A DNA stretch of 64,000 nucleotides from Nonomuraea typhae (lineage in GTDB: Bacteria > Actinomycetota > Actinomycetes > Streptosporangiales > Streptosporangiaceae), in contig NZ_VRLV01000011.1 in NCBI RefSeq assembly GCF_009760925.1, positions 186,001 through 250,000 of the forward strand, read 5' to 3'. Below the pieces are notes generated by a model, which saw only the letters and a program-made list of their open reading frames with translations, was not told the DNA's origin and ran no database searches. Shown here in pieces: positions 60,541-64,000 of the stretch. Numbering within the stretch: the first letter of the stretch is position 1; each line of letters begins with the position of its first letter. A program made the position numbers and the translations under genes.

Positions 60541-61479
60541 TCAGTCCCTGAGCGTGCTGCCGGTGAGGTGCAGGAAGGTCGCCTCGAGGTCGGGTTCGAT
60601 GACCTCGGTGGCGGTGACGGTGGCGTAGCCCTCCACGGCGGTGATGAGCGCGGGCAGCAGGTACCTGCCGCCCTCGGCGATCAGGCGCACGGAGTGCTCG
60701 CCGGTCCTGGCCGCCTCGATCACGCCCTCGACCGTGCGCAGCTTGGCGAGGGCGGCGTCCACGTCGCCGTCGAGGACCAGCTCGATCTTGTCGGCGCTGC
60801 CGACCATGGCGACGAGTTCCTGCCGGGTGCCCTCGGCGACGATGCGTCCGTGGTCGATGATGGCCACGCGGTCGCAGACGCGCTCGACCTCCTCCATGTA
60901 GTGGGAGGTGTACAGCAGCGCCATGCCGTCGGCGACCAGGTGCTCGACGCCGTCGAGGATGGCCTTGCGGCTCTGCGGGTCCACGCCGACGGTGGGCTCG
61001 TCGAGGATGAGGATCTCGGGGCGGTGCAGGAGGGCGGCGCCGATGTTGATGCGCCGCTTCATGCCGCCGGAGTAGGTGTCGAGCTTGCCGTCGGCGCGGT
61101 CGGTGAGGCCGACCAGCTCCAGCACCTCGTCGATGCGGACGGCGAGCCGCCTGCGCGGCAGGCCGAACAACCGGCCGAAGAAGCGCAGGTTCTCCCGGCC
61201 GGTCAGCTCGGGGTAGAGGGCGATCTCCTGCGGGACGTAACCGATCTTGGCCTTGGCGCGCAGCGGCTCGGCGCCGAGGTCGACGCCGCCGACGCGCACG
61301 CTGCCGGAGTCCGGCCGCAGCAGGCCGACCAGCATGGAGATGGTCGTGGTCTTGCCGGCGCCGTTCGGGCCGAGCAGCCCGTACGCCTGGCCGGGCTCGA
61401 TGGAGAAGCCGACTTCGCGCACCGCGACGACGTCGCCGTAGCGCTTGCTCAGCCCGGTGCAGGACAGGGTCGCGCTCAC
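60541..61479 (-). CDS. ABC exporter ATP-binding protein (second exporter)
   Basis: A 312-residue DrrA-like ATPase. Walker A GPNGAGKTTT, Q-loop VPQEIALYPELT, signature YSGGMKRR, Walker B ILILDEPTVGVD and switch YTSHYMEE are all intact. A C-terminal regulatory region of about 80 residues follows (VMGS-type DKIELVLDGDVDAALAKL). GTG 61479 overlaps the stop of the beta-helix gene as GTGA and is preferred; GTG 61488 would add three residues. It energises the two permeases downstream. The signature Met distinguishes it from the exporter at 492, so the two systems are not a recent duplication. Confidence 0.93.
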   Translation of the reverse strand: MSATLSCTGLSKRYGDVVAVREVGFSIEPGQAYGLLGPNGAGKTTTISMLVGLLRPDSGSVRVGGVDLGAEPLRAKAKIGYVPQEIALYPELTGRENLRFFGRLFGLPRRRLAVRIDEVLELVGLTDRADGKLDTYSGGMKRRINIGAALLHRPEILILDEPTVGVDPQSRKAILDGVEHLVADGMALLYTSHYMEEVERVCDRVAIIDHGRIVAEGTRQELVAMVGSADKIELVLDGDVDAALAKLRTVEGVIEAARTGEHSVRLIAEGGRYLLPALITAVEGYATVTATEVIEPDLEATFLHLTGSTLRD

Positions 61480-62477
61480 GGGTTCCACCCCTTCGCGTCC
61501 ACGGGGTCGCCCTTGTCGGCGCGGTTGCCCCAGATGGTCTGGCGGTCCAGGTCACAGCCGAACTGGAAGTCGAGCGGGCCGTTGCCGGTGACCTGGTTCC
61601 ACAGGATGTGGTTGTCCAGGGCGTCGTCGCCGCCCCAGTCCTTGGAGGATCCGATGGTGAAGGCGGCGCCCATGACCGACTCCCCGCTCGGATGGTTGTC
61701 GTGGATGCGGTTGTCCACGACGCTCACCCGGTGGGTGCCGATCAGCGCCAGGCCGACGCCGGAGATCGGCGGCCCGGCGGCGCCCAGGCCGTCGGGCTGG
61801 ACGCCGGAGGCCAGCGTGTTGGCGAACACCTGGTTGCCCGCCACCAGGCAGTCGCGCACGCCGCCCTCGGGCTCGCCCTCGTAGACCTGGTTGAGCAGCA
61901 TGACGCCGATCGCGTTGTGGCGGCAGGCGTTGCGCAGCACCCTGGCCTGGGAGGAGTTGTCGACGAAGATGCCGAAGGCGTTGCGGAAGACCTCGTTGCC
62001 GGTGATCTCGCCGCGCGCGCCGGGACAGAAGCTGAGCGCGATGCCGCCGTACTGGGCGCCCGACGCGCGGCACTCCACGACCTCGCAGCCGCTCGACTCG
62101 CGCAGGTAGACACCCCAGACGGCGTTGTCGACGGCCTCCACCTCGCGGACCGATACGCCGGAGACGGTGTGGGCGTAGATTCCGGCGCCGGTGAAGCCGC
62201 GCACGGTCAGCCCCGAGATCCGCACGCCGGTGACGCCGCAGGCGCTGATGCCGCTGACCACCCCGGCGTCGGCGTCGTGCAGCTTGGGAATGTCGGGCAG
62301 CACGTCGCCGCCCGGCACGAGGACCGTCTTGCCGCGGCCGGCGCCGCGCAGGCAGACGTCGTCGTGCCTGATCCAGACGGTCTCCTCGTAGACGCCCTCC
62401 TCCAGGACGATCCGCGCTCCGGGGCCGGCCTCGTCGAGCGCGCGCTGGATGGACTGGCCGGGCTTGACCGCGTACAT
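61476..62477 (-). CDS. Right-handed parallel beta-helix repeat protein
   Basis: A 333-residue protein with the repeat rhythm of pectate-lyase/NosD-like beta-helices: an N-terminal PGQSIQRALDEAGPGARIVLEEGVYEETVWI cap (given here in two parts: PGQSIQRALDEAGPG, then IVLEEGVYEETVWI) followed by successive turns such as GVRISGLTVRGFTGAGIYAH, GVSVREVEAVDNAVWGVYL, GEITGNEVFRNAFGIFVDNS and RVSVVDNRIHDNHPSG. No signal peptide is seen, so it should act in the cytoplasm. Its start overlaps the stop of the AcpS-like gene (TGATG). A catalytic role such as sugar epimerisation, lyase action or a cyclisation is possible, but no diagnostic active-site set could be named. Its place in the exporter operon implies a role in this pathway. 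Confidence 0.85.
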   Translation of the reverse strand: MYAVKPGQSIQRALDEAGPGARIVLEEGVYEETVWIRHDDVCLRGAGRGKTVLVPGGDVLPDIPKLHDADAGVVSGISACGVTGVRISGLTVRGFTGAGIYAHTVSGVSVREVEAVDNAVWGVYLRESSGCEVVECRASGAQYGGIALSFCPGARGEITGNEVFRNAFGIFVDNSSQARVLRNACRHNAIGVMLLNQVYEGEPEGGVRDCLVAGNQVFANTLASGVQPDGLGAAGPPISGVGLALIGTHRVSVVDNRIHDNHPSGESVMGAAFTIGSSKDWGGDDALDNHILWNQVTGNGPLDFQFGCDLDRQTIWGNRADKGDPVDAKGWNP

Positions 62478-62917
62478 CACGGGTTCCCCTTCCTTCGGAC
62501 GAAGACGATCGCGAGGGAGACGAACAGGCCGGAGCCGTGCCCCCACCGGGCGGCGCCGGACACCAGGCCCTCGTGCGGCGGCAGCCGTACCAGAGCGGCT
62601 TTTCTGCTGGCGCCGCTGACGGTGAAGACCGCGCGGCCGGGCAGCGCGAGGCCGGTGGAGGTGATCAGTTCGGCGGCCGCCTCGTCGAGCAGGCGACCGG
62701 CCCAGCCGGAGGGCGCATCGCCGGTCTCCTGGAAGTCGTGCCAGGTGAAGCCGGGTGGACGCCCGCCGACGGCCTTGATGAAGCTTTCCTTGACCGAGAA
62801 CGTCGGCCCGCCGCCGCCCATGACGCGGTCGAACGTCTCGCCTCCGCGCTCGGCGGCCTTGGCGAGCCGGTCCGCGGCGACGATGTCGACCCCCAGGAGG
62901 ACGGCGGGCGTGCTCAC
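62477..62917 (-). CDS. AcpS-like holo-ACP synthase
   Basis: A 146-residue protein with the AcpS pattern: LLGVDIVAADRL at the N-terminus (the metal-binding GxDIV) and FSVKESFIKAVGGRPPG (the FxxKExxxKA motif). The spacing between the two is shorter than in housekeeping AcpS and the usual RFAAKEA is FSVKESF, so it is a divergent member. The C-terminal half carries a standard-looking ALPGRAVFTVSGASRKAALV strand pair. It would be the second phosphopantetheinyl transferase of the cluster, beside the Sfp-type one at 11773. GTG 62917 overlaps the stop of the hydrolase gene (GTGA). It may serve one specific carrier protein encoded here or beyond the right edge. Confidence 0.78.
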   Translation of the reverse strand: MSTPAVLLGVDIVAADRLAKAAERGGETFDRVMGGGGPTFSVKESFIKAVGGRPPGFTWHDFQETGDAPSGWAGRLLDEAAAELITSTGLALPGRAVFTVSGASRKAALVRLPPHEGLVSGAARWGHGSGLFVSLAIVFVRRKGNP

Positions 62918-63696
62918 GCCAGTGCCCCCGCGCACCGGCCGACGAAGCCCTCGAGCGCCTCGGTGTACTCCGCGGCGCACTCGATCATGGGGATGTGGCC
63001 GCTGTCCTCGACGAGGACGATCTCGGCAGGGTATTCGGGCAGGACCGCCAGCCACGGGCCGACGGGCGTCATGCGGTCGTGGCGGCCCCAGATGTAGATC
63101 GACGGGCAGGTGACCCGGTCCAGGGCCCGCCTGACCTGGTAGGTGCGGGTGGCCTTGAGGCTGCGGGCCATGCTGACCATCGACTCCGGCTGCTGGAGCA
63201 TGGTCCCGACCTCGTCCATGCGCTCCCGGGAGAAGGCGCGGGCGCGGTCGTGGAAGAGGGCGGCCAGCATGCGGTCGCCGAACTCCTCGCCGAACGGCCG
63301 GATGCTGCCGCGCCGGTCGAAGCTCAGGCCGACGTCGGGGTCGGGAGTGAGGCCGGGGGCGCCGCTGACCACGATGCCGCGCACCCGCTCCGGGTAACGC
63401 CCGGCCAGGTCCACGGCGACCAGGCCGCCCAGCGAGTTGGCGCAGACGATCACGTCGCCGACGCCCGCCTCGTCGCAGGAGGCCAGGAACGAGTCGCCGA
63501 GGCGCTCGATGGACCCGGCCACCCGGCGATCGATCGCGCAGATGGCCTCGTTGGTGCGCAGCACCGGCCAGCCGCGCTCTTCCAGGCGGCGGTAGGGGTG
63601 CTCCCAGATCCAGCCGCCGGCGAACAACGCGGACATGAAGACGACGGCCGGCCTGCTCCCGCCGTCCAGCCGGTGTTCGGTCGTGAAGTCGGTCAT
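62914..63696 (-). CDS. Alpha/beta hydrolase
   Basis: A 260-residue hydrolase of the alpha/beta fold. It shows the oxyanion-side strand (PAVVFMSALFAGGWIWEHPYR), the nucleophile elbow VCANSLGGLVAVDLAGRYP (Ser in ANSLGG, so the first Gly of GxSxG is Ala), the acid region WGRHDRMTP and the late histidine in EDSGHIPMIE. The lid region (SFDRRGSIRPFGEEFGDRML) is unremarkable. GGAG lies five bases before ATG 63696. It could hydrolyse a thioester or ester intermediate, act as the chain-release or cyclising enzyme that the PKS proteins lack, or remove a protecting group; none can be picked from sequence. It is coupled to the AcpS-like gene. Confidence 0.85.
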   Translation of the reverse strand: MTDFTTEHRLDGGSRPAVVFMSALFAGGWIWEHPYRRLEERGWPVLRTNEAICAIDRRVAGSIERLGDSFLASCDEAGVGDVIVCANSLGGLVAVDLAGRYPERVRGIVVSGAPGLTPDPDVGLSFDRRGSIRPFGEEFGDRMLAALFHDRARAFSRERMDEVGTMLQQPESMVSMARSLKATRTYQVRRALDRVTCPSIYIWGRHDRMTPVGPWLAVLPEYPAEIVLVEDSGHIPMIECAAEYTEALEGFVGRCAGALA

Positions 63697-63707
63697 GGGG
63701 GCTCCGT

Positions 63708-64000
63708 TCAGAGTAAGGAGGCGTCATCGGGGAGCCATCCGCAGCCGCAGGCCGTACCCGTGCCGACCGGCACGACCGACGCGCAGCCCGGGCAGCGGGC
63801 GTACTCCCGCGACTTGGCGGGCAGCCAGATGCTGGTGTGGACACGGGTGCACAGGCCGCTCCTGAAGAAGCGGCGCATGGCCCGCTGGTGCGGCCGGGCG
63901 TGCACGGCGCGAACCGATTCGGGCGTGTCGAAGGCGCTCAGCGTGTACTTGCGGTTGCCGACGTCGACGGTGGTGACGCCGAGGAAGCCGCGCGAGGCGC
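63708..64000 (-). CDS. Partial gene: C-terminal part with zinc-ribbon tail
   Basis: About 96 C-terminal residues of a gene that starts beyond the window. The first part (RGFLGVTTVDVGNRKYTLSAF, SVRAVHARPHQRAMRRFFRSG) looks like a small ferredoxin-like-fold domain, of the sort seen in monooxygenase-like or DUF3291-type proteins. The tail has CPGCASVVPVGTGTACGCG, four cysteines spaced like a zinc ribbon. The next-to-last codon is TTA (63714-63716). It ends 11 bases before the hydrolase gene, so it is in the same operon. I cannot name a function. Confidence 0.6.
   Translation of the reverse strand, partial: ASRGFLGVTTVDVGNRKYTLSAFDTPESVRAVHARPHQRAMRRFFRSGLCTRVHTSIWLPAKSREYARCPGCASVVPVGTGTACGCGWLPDDASLL

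Overview
The window is very GC-rich DNA with long translationally coupled operons (ATGA/GTGA overlaps), GTG and TTG starts, strong GGAGG-type ribosome sites and scarce TTA codons. This is the pattern of a filamentous actinomycete; nothing in the window fixes the genus. Almost everything belongs to one large polyketide-centred secondary metabolite cluster that continues past the right edge.

Layout. (1) 1-2094: the start of an APH-family kinase gene on the minus strand, divergent from a two-gene ABC exporter. (2) 2136-11810, plus strand: two PKS proteins (KS-AT-KR-ACP, then a module whose AT has been cut out) and an acyl-CoA dehydrogenase. (3) 49254 down to 11773, minus strand: one probable operon of five PKS proteins, followed by a four-gene FkbH-type set for an ACP-bound extender unit (3-hydroxyacyl-CoA dehydrogenase, ACP, acyl-CoA dehydrogenase, FkbH-like), a type II thioesterase and an Sfp-type phosphopantetheinyl transferase. 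(4) 49418-56172: a set of separately encoded NRPS parts (condensation protein, adenylation enzyme, carrier protein on the opposite strand, second condensation protein with a dead carrier domain), then a protein with a CGITGC motif and an active-looking cysteine desulfurase. (5) From the right edge down to 56212, minus strand: a Zn-ribbon protein (partial), alpha/beta hydrolase, AcpS-like transferase, beta-helix protein, three-gene ABC exporter, glucose-1-phosphate thymidylyltransferase and a TrmB/LuxR-type regulator as the last gene.

How it may work (inference). Coiled-coil docking tails suggest the order PKS7 > PKS6 > PKS5 > PKS4. PKS7 has a KSQ loading module with a methylmalonyl-type AT, so the starter is probably propionyl. 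Modules 1-3 (AT motifs YAAH, HAFH, YASH; all DH-KR) would give a methyl-branched conjugated triene. Module 4 (PKS4), modules 5-6 (PKS3) and PKS1 carry malonyl-type ATs and only KR, predicting a run of hydroxyls. PKS2 has no AT and is the best candidate to take an ACP-bound extender, probably hydroxymalonyl because no O-methyltransferase accompanies the FkbH set. No PKS protein ends in a thioesterase, so release may involve the free-standing condensation proteins and the amino acid loaded on the separate carrier protein.

Most unusual points: the excised AT in PKS2; the dissociated NRPS set joined to sulfur-mobilising genes; a degenerate carrier domain (Ser to Ala) on the second condensation protein; a PKS protein (PKS4) that joins two PKS lineages; a shared sequence motif in the three divergent intergenic regions; and a TTA codon in PKS6. 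All calls are by eye from sequence; no database search was run.
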